Shown: positions 25,149-33,459, numbered from the stretch's first letter. The stretch is DNA of 64,000 bases from Paenibacillus phytohabitans (GCF_013141775.1 NZ_WHOB01000052.1:27982-91981); one strand, 5' to 3'. The notes: generated by a model not told the origin, from the sequence alone. Numbers and translations are program-made.

Positions 25149-26536
25149 CCGCCCAGCAGGCCGGCCGGAGCAAACACCGCCCCCGGCACCGCGAACTTTC
25201 CGCCGGAGGATACTTCAGCAGGCGCCTCCTCAACCGGTACAGCACTACGGTCATCCGGACCCGGGTCCAGCTGCTCCTGCAGTGCAAAAATCTGGGTGAA
25301 GTACTCCAGAGCTTCATTCCCCTGCTTCCCGCCGGACAACTCCTTGATGACATTAATCGGATCATGCATCATCTGGTTCACAATACTTTTGGTCAGGCGG
25401 CGGATGACCTTGCGCTGATGCTCATCCAGTTCAGGCAGCTTGTTGAACAGACTGTCCATCGTTTCTTCATAAATCCCGTTCGACTTGTCCTGCAGCGCAC
25501 GGATCACAGGTCTGACACCGAGCGTCTTCAGCCACAGCTGGAATTCATCCATTGCCTCACTGATCATCACTTCAATCTTGGCCGCTTCACTGCGGCGCAT
25601 TTCCAGATTGCTCTCCACAATGCCTTCCAGATCATCGATATCATAGAGGAAGACATCCGGCACACTTGCCGCAGCCGGGTCAATATCACGGGGCACGGCG
25701 ATGTCGATCATGAACAGCGGCCGTGACGGCCGGCGCTTCATTCCTTCAGCCACTTGGGCAGCCGTCAGCACATAACCGTCCGCTCCCGTGGAGCTGATCA
25801 CAATATCCACTTCATCCAGACGCTTCAGCGCTTCCTCAATCGTACTCGGCTTGCCCGAGAACTTCTCGGCCAGCTCCACCGCCCGGGACAACGTCCGGTT
25901 GGCGACGATAACCTCAGCCGCGCCGCTGCTGTACAGATGCTTCACCGTCAGCTCGCTCATTTTGCCGGCGCCGAGAATGAGCACTCTTTTGCCGGTAAAC
26001 ATCCCGAAGATCCGCTTGCCCAGCTCCACCGCTGCATAACTGACCGAAACCGCACTTTCGCCGATAGATGTTTCGCTATGTGCACGTTTGCCGAGTGTCA
26101 CGGCCTGCTTGAACAGCCGGTTGAACCACGTCCCGGTTACGCCCTCCGCCTGGGCAGTCAAAAAAGCACTGCGTACCTGTCCCAGGATCTGCGTCTCGCC
26201 GATCACCATGGAATCCAGGCCACAGGTTACACGCAGCAGGTGGGCAATCGCCTGCTCGTCTTCATATATATACATATGCTGCGCAAATACATCACTTTTT
26301 ACACCGAACCACTGCTCCATGTAGCTGCGGATGAAATATCCGCACATATGAAGGCGGTCCACGACCACATAAATTTCCGTCCGGTTACAGGTGGCAACTA
26401 CGACCCCTTCCAGAACGCTCTTCGTCTGCATCAGCTGATGAAGCGCAGCAGGCAGATCCTTCTCGGCAAAAGCGAACTGTTCTCTCACCTCTACGGGAGC
26501 CGTACGGTAATTCAGGCCAACGACGACAATATGCAT
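25145..26536 (-). CDS. hemA: Glutamyl-tRNA reductase
   Basis: HemA reduces the glutamyl group of Glu-tRNA with NADPH to glutamate-1-semialdehyde, the committed step of the C5 pathway. The catalytic cysteine is in VVVATCNRTEIYVV near residue 50. The NADPH-binding loop is VLILGAGKMSELTVKHL near residue 190, followed by VIVANRTLSRAVELAEKF. The C-terminal dimerisation helices are present, then a tail of about 45 residues rich in P, A and E that is not conserved in the family. The total of 463 residues is typical. AGGAT lies upstream of ATG 26536. It opens the operon; control by haem through its stability is known for the family. Confidence 0.97.
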   Translation of the reverse strand: MHIVVVGLNYRTAPVEVREQFAFAEKDLPAALHQLMQTKSVLEGVVVATCNRTEIYVVVDRLHMCGYFIRSYMEQWFGVKSDVFAQHMYIYEDEQAIAHLLRVTCGLDSMVIGETQILGQVRSAFLTAQAEGVTGTWFNRLFKQAVTLGKRAHSETSIGESAVSVSYAAVELGKRIFGMFTGKRVLILGAGKMSELTVKHLYSSGAAEVIVANRTLSRAVELAEKFSGKPSTIEEALKRLDEVDIVISSTGADGYVLTAAQVAEGMKRRPSRPLFMIDIAVPRDIDPAAASVPDVFLYDIDDLEGIVESNLEMRRSEAAKIEVMISEAMDEFQLWLKTLGVRPVIRALQDKSNGIYEETMDSLFNKLPELDEHQRKVIRRLTKSIVNQMMHDPINVIKELSGGKQGNEALEYFTQIFALQEQLDPGPDDRSAVPVEEAPAEVSSGGKFAVPGAVFAPAGLLGG

Positions 26537-26884
26537 CGCTTGTTCACCATCCTAATCTCTATTCATTGGTGTAGGCACTGTTACTGCTTGTTAGCATGTA
26601 TTAGTATCAATTTCACAAGATCTCAAATCGCTGTGTTAAGTATATCACATCAAAATACGGCTTTTTACAAAACCTTTGAACTATTTATGAATTGCAGATA
26701 ATAATTATTATAAATAAAAATCCGCCAAAGCACCATGCTTTAGAATGGGTTATTTAGAGTTTTTTTATGAATCCGCAGGTTATCTGTATTAAATATAATC
26801 CGGTGAGGGTCCGGCACAAATAAACCGGCTTAAAAATCATTTCGATCACACGAACGTCAACTTACATAACATTAAAACAAGATA

Positions 26885-26913
26885 TTGACACACATTATTG
26901 CGGATGATAGCAT
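26885..26913 (+). promoter_or_regulatory. Candidate promoter of the purine cassette
   Basis: TTGACA (26885-26890) and TAGCAT (26908-26913) are spaced 17 bp. This would start transcription near 26920, about 95 nt before the aptamer. The -10 match is poor, and another promoter nearer the aptamer is possible. Nothing else stands out in the AT-rich gap 26537-27013, which must also hold the divergent hemA promoter. Confidence 0.4.
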
Positions 26914-27013
26914 ATAACAAATGAAATGCGTAATATTATATAACACATTAGTCGAAAACAATCATTCATAAACCATTCGAGTCATTAATATGTCATATTA
27001 TCTAATTAAATAT

Positions 27014-27085
27014 CTCTTGTATAAGCTCGTTAATTTGGAATGAGCGTATCTACAGGCAACCGTAAATTGCCCCAGGCTACAAGAG
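27014..27085 (+). promoter_or_regulatory. Purine-riboswitch-like aptamer, guanine-type core with extended J3/1
   Basis: Three helices match the purine aptamer. P1 pairs 27014-27020 with 27079-27085. P2 pairs 27025-27031 with 27039-27045 around the 7-nt loop AATTTGG. P3 pairs 27055-27059 with 27067-27071 around the 7-nt loop CCGTAAA. The GG of the first loop and CC of the second fit the known loop-loop contact. J1/2 is TAA and J2/3 contains TATCTAC, matching conserved U47, C50 and U51. The candidate specificity base is C27077, as in guanine aptamers. J3/1 is about three bases longer than in the classic xpt aptamer, so the ligand may differ. Confidence 0.7.
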
Positions 27086-27189
27086 GCCAGACAAGACACT
27101 GGAGCAACCAGTGAAGGGAACACGGCTATGCCCGGCTTCTCCTCCTGACGTACCAGTCTTGTCCTGCGCCTCTTGGTCCTGGGGTTTTT
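27070..27189 (+). terminator. Long riboswitch terminator overlapping the aptamer 3' half
   Basis: A very long stem forms from CCCCAGG (27070-27076) with CCTGGGG (27178-27184), CAAGAGGC (27080-27087) with GCCTCTTG (27168-27175), GACAAGAC (27090-27097) with GTCTTGTC (27156-27163), and TGG with CCA. A run of five T follows at 27185. The 5' arm uses J3/1 and the P1 3' strand, so aptamer folding and terminator folding exclude each other. That arrangement predicts expression when ligand binds. Confidence 0.7.
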
Positions 27190-27217
27190 GGCATCTATAA
27201 TAGAAGGAGTGAGGGCA

Positions 27218-27778
27218 ATGAGTGCATCCTACGCACGGTTAAGTGAATCGATCAGCCAAGCCAAGAATGTGAGGATCTACAAGAATAAAGATACCGCCTA
27301 TGACTTTAAGCTGTACCCTTTCGGAGAACGCGGAACTTACATTGCCCCTGAGCTGATCAGCGAGATTACCGACAGTCTGGCAGAGGCCGTTACGGAACAA
27401 TTCCCGGAGTTCGATTACATCGTATCGCCTGAACCGGGCGGGCATACCTGGGGCATGCTTGCGGCCTACAAGCTGATGAAGCCGATGAATATCCTGCGCC
27501 TCAGCACGGAGCTGTATGAGAATTACGAGGTCAGCATCAAACGCGAGACGGCGTATAATGAGAATTATATTTATTTTGACGGATTCTCCGCCGGTGACCG
27601 GGTGCTGCTGCTGGATGATGTGATCAGTTCAGGCGCCACCATCCGCTGCATCGCTGAGCAAATGTCCGTTATGGGCATTGAGCTTGTGGGTGTGCAGGCA
27701 ATTCTGGCCAAAGGGGAACACTACAAGCAGTTGGAAACGGACATCGGGGTGCCGGTAAGGTTTCTATCCAAGGTATGA
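27218..27778 (+). CDS. Purine phosphoribosyltransferase (adenine/xanthine PRT-like)
   Basis: A type I phosphoribosyltransferase of 186 residues. The PRPP-binding motif is DRVLLLDDVISSGAT near residue 125, and IVSPEPGGHTWGMLAAYKL contains the PPi loop region. The overall length and order resemble adenine or xanthine PRTs, which join a free base to PRPP. The base specificity cannot be read from the sequence. The start at ATG 27218 has AGAAGGAG nine bases upstream; the longer frame from 27173 would run through the terminator stem. It is the first gene of a cassette with an IMP dehydrogenase and a hypoxanthine-type PRT, under a purine-type riboswitch. Confidence 0.85.
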   Translation: MSASYARLSESISQAKNVRIYKNKDTAYDFKLYPFGERGTYIAPELISEITDSLAEAVTEQFPEFDYIVSPEPGGHTWGMLAAYKLMKPMNILRLSTELYENYEVSIKRETAYNENYIYFDGFSAGDRVLLLDDVISSGATIRCIAEQMSVMGIELVGVQAILAKGEHYKQLETDIGVPVRFLSKV

Positions 27779-27835
27779 AGTGTATAAATCAACAACCGCA
27801 GAATTGATGAAACTTTAGCAGGGGAGTGACAAGCC

Positions 27836-29350
27836 ATGGCTTATTATTATGAGCAGCCTTCAAGAACCTTCAGTGAGTTCCTGCTGGTGCCCAGTCTGAC
27901 CACCAAAGAGTGCATCCCGGGGAATGTCGATCTCCGGACGCCAGTAACCAAATTCCGCAAGGGCGAGACTCCGGCGCTGACCATGAATCTGCCTGTTACC
28001 TCAGCGGTCATGCAGGCCGTATCCGACCATAACATGGCGATTGCCCTGGCCAAAAGCGGCGGCATCTCCTTCATCTATGGCTCACAGTCGATCGAGCAGC
28101 AGGTCGAGATGGTCCGCCGGGTCAAGAAGTTCAAAGCCGGCTTCGTCCTCAGCGACTCCAATCTGAAGCCGGAGGATACACTGCAGGATGTACTGGCGCT
28201 GAAAGCGCGCAGCGGCCACTCCACCATTGCCATTACGGACAACGGGGAACCGACAGGCAAGCTGATGGGCATTGTCACAAGCCGCGATTACCGCGAGAAC
28301 CGTCTGCCGCCGGAGTGCCCGATTACTGAATTTATGACGCCGTTATCTTCACTGATCTATGCCGAAGAAGGCATCACCCTAACCGAAGCCAATGATATGA
28401 TCTGGGATCATAAGCTGAACTGCCTGCCGATTGTTAATGCCAGCGGCCATCTCGTCCACCTTGTGTTCCGCAAAGATTATGACAGTCATCAGGAGTATCC
28501 GCTGGAGCTGCATGATGACAACAAACAGCTTATTGTCGGCGCGGGCATCAACTCCCGGGATTACAAGGAGCGCGTACCGGCGCTGGTGGAAGCCGGGGCG
28601 GATGTCCTGTGCATTGATTCCTCTGACGGTTATTCCGAATGGCAGGCCGAAACCATCCATTATATTAAGGATACTTTCGGGGAGAAAGTGAAGGTTGGGG
28701 CGGGCAATGTCGTCGACAAGGAAGGTTTCCTGTACCTCGTGGAAGCCGGGGCGGATTTCATCAAAGTCGGCATCGGCGGCGGCTCCATCTGTATTACCCG
28801 GGAGCAAAAAGGAATCGGACGCGGCCAGGCCTCCTCCGTCATTGAAGTCGCGGCCGCCCGCCAGGAATATTACGAGCAGACCGGCATCTATGTCCCGATC
28901 TGTTCCGATGGCGGGATTGTCCATGATTACCATATTGTGCTAGCGCTGGCGATGGGTGCTGACTTCGTGATGCTGGGCCGCTATTTTGCCAGATTCGATG
29001 AAAGCCCCGGACGCAAGCTGCTGGTCGGCGGGAACTTCGTCAAGGAATATTGGGGTGAGGGGTCGAGCCGCGCCCGCAACTGGCAGCGTTATGACTTCGG
29101 CAATGCCGACAAAGAGAGCAAGCTGGAGTTCGAGGAAGGCGTGGATTCCTTCATTCCCTATGCCGGCCGGCTTAAGGATAATCTGGATCTCAGTATCAGC
29201 AAAATCAAATCAACCATGTGCAACTGCGGCTCGCTGACCATTCCGGCACTGCAGAAGCAGGCGAAGATTACATTGGTTTCCTCCACAACGATCTTTGAAG
29301 GAGGCGCACATGATGTTATGCTTAAGGAAAAGGACAGATCATCCTCCTGA
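27836..29350 (+). CDS. guaB: IMP dehydrogenase, Tritrichomonas-like variant
   Basis: Predicted IMPDH of 504 residues that oxidises IMP to XMP with NAD, the committed step to GMP. The catalytic loop reads GGGSICITREQKGIGRGQA, with the cysteine that binds IMP. The mobile flap reads GEGSSRARNWQRYD, with the Arg-Tyr pair. The central LMGIVTSRDYRENRLP to HLVHLVFRKDY region is a CBS pair. Typical bacterial GuaB has GSICTTR followed by a different sequence. The loop, the flap and the ending CNCGSLTIPALQKQAKITLVSS instead match what I recall of the T. foetus enzyme (about 503 residues). A standard guaB probably exists elsewhere in the genome. Confidence 0.9.
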   Translation: MAYYYEQPSRTFSEFLLVPSLTTKECIPGNVDLRTPVTKFRKGETPALTMNLPVTSAVMQAVSDHNMAIALAKSGGISFIYGSQSIEQQVEMVRRVKKFKAGFVLSDSNLKPEDTLQDVLALKARSGHSTIAITDNGEPTGKLMGIVTSRDYRENRLPPECPITEFMTPLSSLIYAEEGITLTEANDMIWDHKLNCLPIVNASGHLVHLVFRKDYDSHQEYPLELHDDNKQLIVGAGINSRDYKERVPALVEAGADVLCIDSSDGYSEWQAETIHYIKDTFGEKVKVGAGNVVDKEGFLYLVEAGADFIKVGIGGGSICITREQKGIGRGQASSVIEVAAARQEYYEQTGIYVPICSDGGIVHDYHIVLALAMGADFVMLGRYFARFDESPGRKLLVGGNFVKEYWGEGSSRARNWQRYDFGNADKESKLEFEEGVDSFIPYAGRLKDNLDLSISKIKSTMCNCGSLTIPALQKQAKITLVSSTTIFEGGAHDVMLKEKDRSSS

Positions 29351-29380
29351 TCACATCCTAATCCATAAGGAGCGTCAACC

Positions 29381-29908
29381 ATGACACAAATTACCAAAGT
29401 TCTGGTCAGCAAGGACCAGCTGCAGCAAAGAGTTCAGGAACTGGGCGCTGAAATATCGCGTGACTATGAAGGCAAAGAGCTTGTACTAATCGGTATTCTT
29501 AAGGGCGGCGCTGTATTCATGTCCGACCTGATGCGCGAAATCACCCTTCCGGTCGGCATTGATTACATGTCAGTTTCCAGTTACGGGGCAAGCTCCACTT
29601 CCTCCGGAGTGATCACGATCAAGAAGGATATCGATACCGATATCCGCGGCAAACATGTGCTGCTCGTCGAAGATCTGATCGACACCGGCCTGACTCTGCA
29701 GCATCTGAGGCAGCTGTTCGCCCTGCGCGAAGCTGCAAGCGTCCGTATCTGTACCATTCTAAGCAAACCTTCCCGCCGCCTGGTCGAAGTTCCGGTCGAA
29801 TACTGCGGCATTGACATTCCCGATGAATTCGTTGTCGGCTATGGTCTGGATTACGCCGAGCAATTCCGCAATCTGCCTGAGGTGTGGATTGTGGAGACGG
29901 GCGATTAA
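29381..29908 (+). CDS. hpt: Hypoxanthine phosphoribosyltransferase
   Basis: A 175-residue HPRT-type enzyme that converts hypoxanthine or guanine plus PRPP to IMP or GMP. The PPi loop is IGILKGGAVFMSDL, and the flexible loop segment is SVSSYGASSTSSGVITIKKD. The PRPP motif is KHVLLVEDLIDTGLTL, and the purine-contact end is GYGLDYAEQFRNLPEVWIV. AAGGAG lies eight bases before the ATG. It follows the IMPDH gene by 30 bp. Together the three genes could salvage bases to IMP and channel IMP to XMP and GMP. A second hpt next to ftsH is common in Bacillota, so this may be a paralogue. Confidence 0.92.
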   Translation: MTQITKVLVSKDQLQQRVQELGAEISRDYEGKELVLIGILKGGAVFMSDLMREITLPVGIDYMSVSSYGASSTSSGVITIKKDIDTDIRGKHVLLVEDLIDTGLTLQHLRQLFALREAASVRICTILSKPSRRLVEVPVEYCGIDIPDEFVVGYGLDYAEQFRNLPEVWIVETGD

Positions 29909-29994
29909 ACTAAGCTTGCTTCATAAGTTTAGTCCTCATCACTGTTGGATTTTAAGCTAATTCATGTTTGTCATTGAAACACCTTAAGCGCAGC

Positions 29995-30041
29995 AAAAAC
30001 ACCCGCAGACTGGAGATCGGTTATCTCTGGCTGCGGGTGTT
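29995..30041 (-). terminator. Terminator after the DUF2188 gene
   Basis: Minus-strand stem AACACCCGCAG...CTGCGGGTGTT with an inner AGAGATAACCGATCTC part, followed by TTTTT. It lies between two convergent genes. The plus-strand side has only a weak T-run, so it mainly serves the minus gene. Confidence 0.75.
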
Positions 30042-30074
30042 CGGTTATTAATGGTTATTCAGCTTGCCCTGTGG

Positions 30075-30308
30075 TCAGCCCTTTAGCGGAAAAGGATCAT
30101 TGCCATAGCTGACCGATTCGGAGATTCTGCCATCCTTGTTATGAATCTTCAGCTCGGTATGAGCCTTCTTCGCCTCTGCTCTACCGGCGCGTTCAGCTTC
30201 TTCCTTGGTGCGGTGATGGCTAAGCTTCCCGCCTCCGCTCCCCTGAATGTCCCAGCCTCCGTCTTCCCCCGGAGTGATGTGGATGTTATGTTTGCGCTTA
30301 TCTTCCAT
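30075..30308 (-). CDS. DUF2188 small protein
   Basis: A 77-residue hydrophilic protein of the DUF2188 type: HNIHITPGEDGGWDIQGSGG, then SHHRTKEEAERAGRAEAKKAHTELKIHNKDGRISESVSYGNDP. The family has a two-strand, helix, two-strand pattern and no established function. The start at ATG 30308 has GAGGAG seven bases upstream; the 14-codon extension to 30350 runs over that site. It stands alone in minus orientation. Confidence 0.82.
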   Translation of the reverse strand: MEDKRKHNIHITPGEDGGWDIQGSGGGKLSHHRTKEEAERAGRAEAKKAHTELKIHNKDGRISESVSYGNDPFPLKG

Positions 30309-30452
30309 GGAGCCGCTCCTCCTCTCATACTTCGTATCCCCTGAGTTCATGCATGCCCTTTATTAACCGCATTAATTCTTGTGCAATCAACAAGGCGCTG
30401 CCAGGGGATAACAAATTTAAGCCGAAGATACAGGCGCTCCTGCCGCCGGACG

Positions 30453-30718
30453 CTAGTAGCTGCGGCTGTCCTGAACATGAATATAGTTAACGCCTTGTGC
30501 GGTCAGTTTAGAGCCGCTTGTATTCGCAACGCGGACTTTTTTTTCCCTTTGCCGCTGAGGGAGAAACTGATATTATTGGCCAGCTTATTCTCCACAATCT
30601 GTTCCAGTGCACTATGATATCCCCCGATTGTTATACCCTCCAGGTTCTCCAGCACCGGTTCTTTGCCCTCTTCAATCGTCTTGAGAATTTGATAGATCAA
30701 CGACTTGCTTCCGTCCAT
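30453..30718 (-). pseudogene. Small protein gene with a frameshift at an A8 run
   Basis: The minus-strand frame from ATG 30718 (GGGAGG upstream) encodes MDGSKSLIYQILKTIEEGKEPVLENLEG and runs to a stop at 30503, giving 71 residues. At a run of eight A, another frame continues with KVRVANTSGSKLTAQGVNYIHVQDSRSY and stops at 30453. That ending looks like a natural C-terminus, similar to small YjcQ-like winged-helix proteins. A one-base change in the A run would give about 88 residues. Possible explanations are a real frameshift mutation, slippage at the A8 run, or a sequence error. The family call is weak. Confidence 0.5.
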
Positions 30719-30847
30719 CTTCCATTCGCCTCCCGGGTCTATTGTGAGCGTTTACATTCCTTTCAGCTGCGTACACAAAGTGAATACTTTTGTATATGTA
30801 TGTCTTATTCGACAATGTATACCCATTACCTCTTATTGGAAAAGCGG

Positions 30848-30871
30848 AAAAAAGCACCGGTTAAGGTGCTT
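30848..30871 (-). terminator. Terminator after the SDR gene
   Basis: Minus-strand stem AAGCACC (30865-30871) and GGTGCTT (30852-30858), followed by a run of T at 30848-30853. It is 17 bp after the stop codon. Confidence 0.8.
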
Positions 30872-30888
30872 CTCTCATTACAACGTGC

Positions 30889-31668
30889 TTATGCATTCTG
30901 CCGGTAAACCGGTGCACCCAGGGGAGAGCTGCCCGCTCCGCCGTCTACAGCGATATCGGCACCTTGGATATAAGAGGAATCATCCGAGGCCAGGAACAGC
31001 GCCACCTTGGCAATCTCTTCCGGATCACCCGCACGGCCCAGCGGAATGGAAAGCGACATGCCTGCTTCCACCTGGCTCCAGTTATCCATCGCGGATTGTC
31101 CCCAGATGGGTGTGCGCGTCACGCCAGGGGCAATGTTGTTAACCCGGATGCCCAGCGGGGAGAGTTCCGAAGCCAGCACTTTGGTCATGCTGCTGACCGC
31201 CCCTTTGCTGGCGGCGTATGCGGAGTTGCCGGGTCTGCCAGCCTTAGCCAGCACGGAGCCGGTCAGAATAACTGATGCCCCGGCCTTCAGATGAGGCAGT
31301 GCGGCCTGAACGGTGAAGAAGACACCGGTCACATTAATCTTGAGCACTTCCTCAAAAGTCTCCAAGTCTGTGCTGCCGAGCGGTGTTGAAGCCGCTATGC
31401 CTGCATTGGCATAGACAACATCCAGTCTGCCGAATGCCTCTATGGCTGCATTCACAGCCGTCACAGCGCTCTGCGGATCTGTCGCATCGGCCTGAACCGC
31501 AATGGCATGCTCCGCGCCCAGTTCTTCTACCGCCGCCTGCAAAGATAACGGATTACGGCCGGTAATAACGACTCTGGCACCTTCAGCAACAAACAATTTG
31601 GCGGCAGACAACCCGATTCCGCTATTCCCTCCTGTAATCAAGGCAACCTTACCCTCAAGCTTCCCCAT
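30889..31668 (-). CDS. SDR-family oxidoreductase
   Basis: A classical short-chain dehydrogenase/reductase of 259 residues. The NAD(P) loop is ALITGGNSGIGLSAA, with NAG in VVYANAGIAAST. The catalytic serine is in SVILTGSVLAKAG and the YxxxK motif is YAASKGAVS. The C-terminal PLGRAGDPEEIAKVALFLASDDSSYIQGADIAVDGGA is typical. The substrate is unknown. I start at ATG 31668, which has AAGGAGTG upstream; GTG 31677 is too close to that site. The 190-bp region upstream holds two ACCGWWCGTTC-like half-palindromes (near 31749 and 31811) that may bind a regulator not in this window. Confidence 0.9.
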   Translation of the reverse strand: MGKLEGKVALITGGNSGIGLSAAKLFVAEGARVVITGRNPLSLQAAVEELGAEHAIAVQADATDPQSAVTAVNAAIEAFGRLDVVYANAGIAASTPLGSTDLETFEEVLKINVTGVFFTVQAALPHLKAGASVILTGSVLAKAGRPGNSAYAASKGAVSSMTKVLASELSPLGIRVNNIAPGVTRTPIWGQSAMDNWSQVEAGMSLSIPLGRAGDPEEIAKVALFLASDDSSYIQGADIAVDGGAGSSPLGAPVYRQNA

Positions 31669-31860
31669 CGTGAACACTCCTTAAGTTATAAGTTTATTTG
31701 TTGTTACTTGTTACTGTGTAATCAGGCTTCTGGTTGTTATCGGGACCGAACGTTCTACTATTATCAAAAAAAATTTGTCCGCCTCACATTTGCAATCTTA
31801 GCATATTGAGAACGAACGGTAAAGTATTAATTTCACCGGTGTTCTCAATAAGCCCCTCGC

Positions 31861-32646
31861 TTAACTCTCTCCATGAATTTGCCTGGTCACCGAGACCTCC
31901 AGCTTCTCAATAAAGCGCAAAGCCTGATTGCTGCCGGGCTCAAGCTCCAGCAGTTTACGGGCTATTCTTAGTGCCGTCTCGTAGTCTTTCAGTTTTGCAT
32001 GGCAATAGATGATGCCGGTCATGCACTCCGTTTCATCCGGCTGGATCTTGGCCGCCAGCCCGAATGCTTCCAGTGCCGCCTTAAATTCACGCATTTCCAG
32101 AAGAACAAGACCTTTATTACGCACAGCATCATAACAGGACGGATCCAGTTCAAAGGCTCTCTCAAACTCCTTGAAGGCCGACTTGGAATCAGACATCCTA
32201 ACGTAACACATTCCCAGGTTCAGATGCGTTTCAGACTGCGCTTCATTGAGCTTCAAGGATTGCTCATAACATTGCTGCGCCTGTACATAGTCCTCAACCT
32301 CATAATAATAGGTTCCCATATAATAAAGAGCATCTTCACTCGCCGGATTCATTCTCAGAGCTGTCTCATAATAACGGAACGCTTTGTCCAGCTCCCCTAG
32401 TCTGAAATACACCCGGCCGAGATTAAACACTGGTCTTTCCCACTCCGGACTCTCCTGCTGAAGACGTTCGAAACAGGAAAGCGCCGCCGGATACTCTCCT
32501 AGTGACAAGTGGCAGCAACCCATATAATTCAGACAGTCACCGGAATGCCCTAACTCCCACTCCTCCGTGAACAGTGCAAGCGCGCGAACGAAATCCCCGC
32601 TGGCATACGCTTCTTCACCCTGATCGTAAAAACTATCCACTTCCAT
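31861..32646 (-). CDS. Tetratricopeptide-repeat protein
   Basis: A 261-residue soluble protein made almost entirely of TPR units of 34 residues, about seven in tandem. They read, for example, PVFNLGRVYFRLGELDKAFR, ALYYMGTYYYEVEDYVQAQQ and THLNLGMCYVRMSDSKSAF. TPR proteins bind partner proteins, and no catalytic motif is seen. I start at ATG 32646 with AAGGGAGG just upstream. An upstream ATG near 32685 (MAVYIEELDK) is possible. It lies 23 bp after a small membrane protein gene in the same direction. Confidence 0.85.
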   Translation of the reverse strand: MEVDSFYDQGEEAYASGDFVRALALFTEEWELGHSGDCLNYMGCCHLSLGEYPAALSCFERLQQESPEWERPVFNLGRVYFRLGELDKAFRYYETALRMNPASEDALYYMGTYYYEVEDYVQAQQCYEQSLKLNEAQSETHLNLGMCYVRMSDSKSAFKEFERAFELDPSCYDAVRNKGLVLLEMREFKAALEAFGLAAKIQPDETECMTGIIYCHAKLKDYETALRIARKLLELEPGSNQALRFIEKLEVSVTRQIHGES

Positions 32647-32669
32647 CCCCTCCCTTTTATCCAACTCCT

Positions 32670-32972
32670 CTATATAGACAGCCATGCAAAAAGGAACAGA
32701 TATCCCGCGATCCACAGCAGCGCAGCAATAATAATTAAAGCCCCTAAGTACCCCACCCAGCTGGCCGGTTTCCAGTTAAATTTAAAAATACAAAGTGAGA
32801 CAACAATCAGAGCCGCCGATGGAACTCCAACAATTTGCAGCACTACCGTACTGATGATATCCATGATCCATCCCTGGGTAAGCCAATGATTCGTCAGCAT
32901 GAAAAAGAACACGATTGATGCGAGATTCAGCACAACAGCGCTGATCCATAGTATTTTAACGGCTTTAACCAT
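32670..32972 (-). CDS. Small three-helix membrane protein
   Basis: A 100-residue protein with three hydrophobic segments, at about residues 7-27, 40-63 and 74-97. I recognise no family. GGTGGGAGGTGGAGC lies upstream of ATG 32972. It probably forms a two-gene unit with the TPR protein, so a membrane complex with that partner is possible but not shown. Confidence 0.65.
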   Translation of the reverse strand: MVKAVKILWISAVVLNLASIVFFFMLTNHWLTQGWIMDIISTVVLQIVGVPSAALIVVSLCIFKFNWKPASWVGYLGALIIIAALLWIAGYLFLFAWLSI

Positions 32973-33102
32973 GCTCCACCTCCCACCTCTATCTCATTAC
33001 CCAGCATACTGGTGAATTTTTCACAGCACCAGATATTCTGCAAATTGGATTGAAACAGGGCATCTGCTATTTAACCCCCGTAACTACATTTGCCCCTACT
33101 CT

Positions 33103-33285
33103 AACTGTACTTTCTGCAACTAAAAGTGATTTTTAATCACCCTTGAGAACTTTAATTGCAGTTCGTACACTTAAAAAATCCACTTTTGCCATAAAGGTAC
33201 ACTTTCCTCAATTTTAGTTGTACAGAATACACTTCGCCCGGTAAATCGGGTTTTTCTTAGTCTTTTAATTGCAGGAAATACAGTT
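33103..33285. repeat. Four-site palindromic element, copy B (51-62-51 spacing)
   Basis: Sites with core TGYA-N5-TRCA start at 33103, 33154, 33216 and 33267, that is at distances of 51, 62 and 51 bp, exactly as in copies A, C1 and C2. Flanks are mostly ACTAAA or TTAAA. The intergenic gap 32973-33459 otherwise holds only a terminator at its right end. Confidence 0.8.
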
Positions 33286-33400
33286 ATCCATTGACGCTGA
33301 ACGCATGCCGAACGAACCGCTTTATAATCTCCGTACGCAGGCTTCCGCGTTATAATTCATGTACATTTTTCAGTTCAATCAATATATATCTATGGTGTAC

Positions 33401-33439
33401 AAAAAAAACGGGTCCGCCCCTCGCCAGGACGACACCCGT
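33401..33439 (-). terminator. Terminator after the YCF48-like gene
   Basis: Minus-strand stem ACGGGT...ACCCGT around a GTCGTCCTGGCGAGG-type inner stem, followed by eight T at 33401-33408. Confidence 0.75.
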
Positions 33440-33459
33440 ATCTTCATTCATTAGAAATC

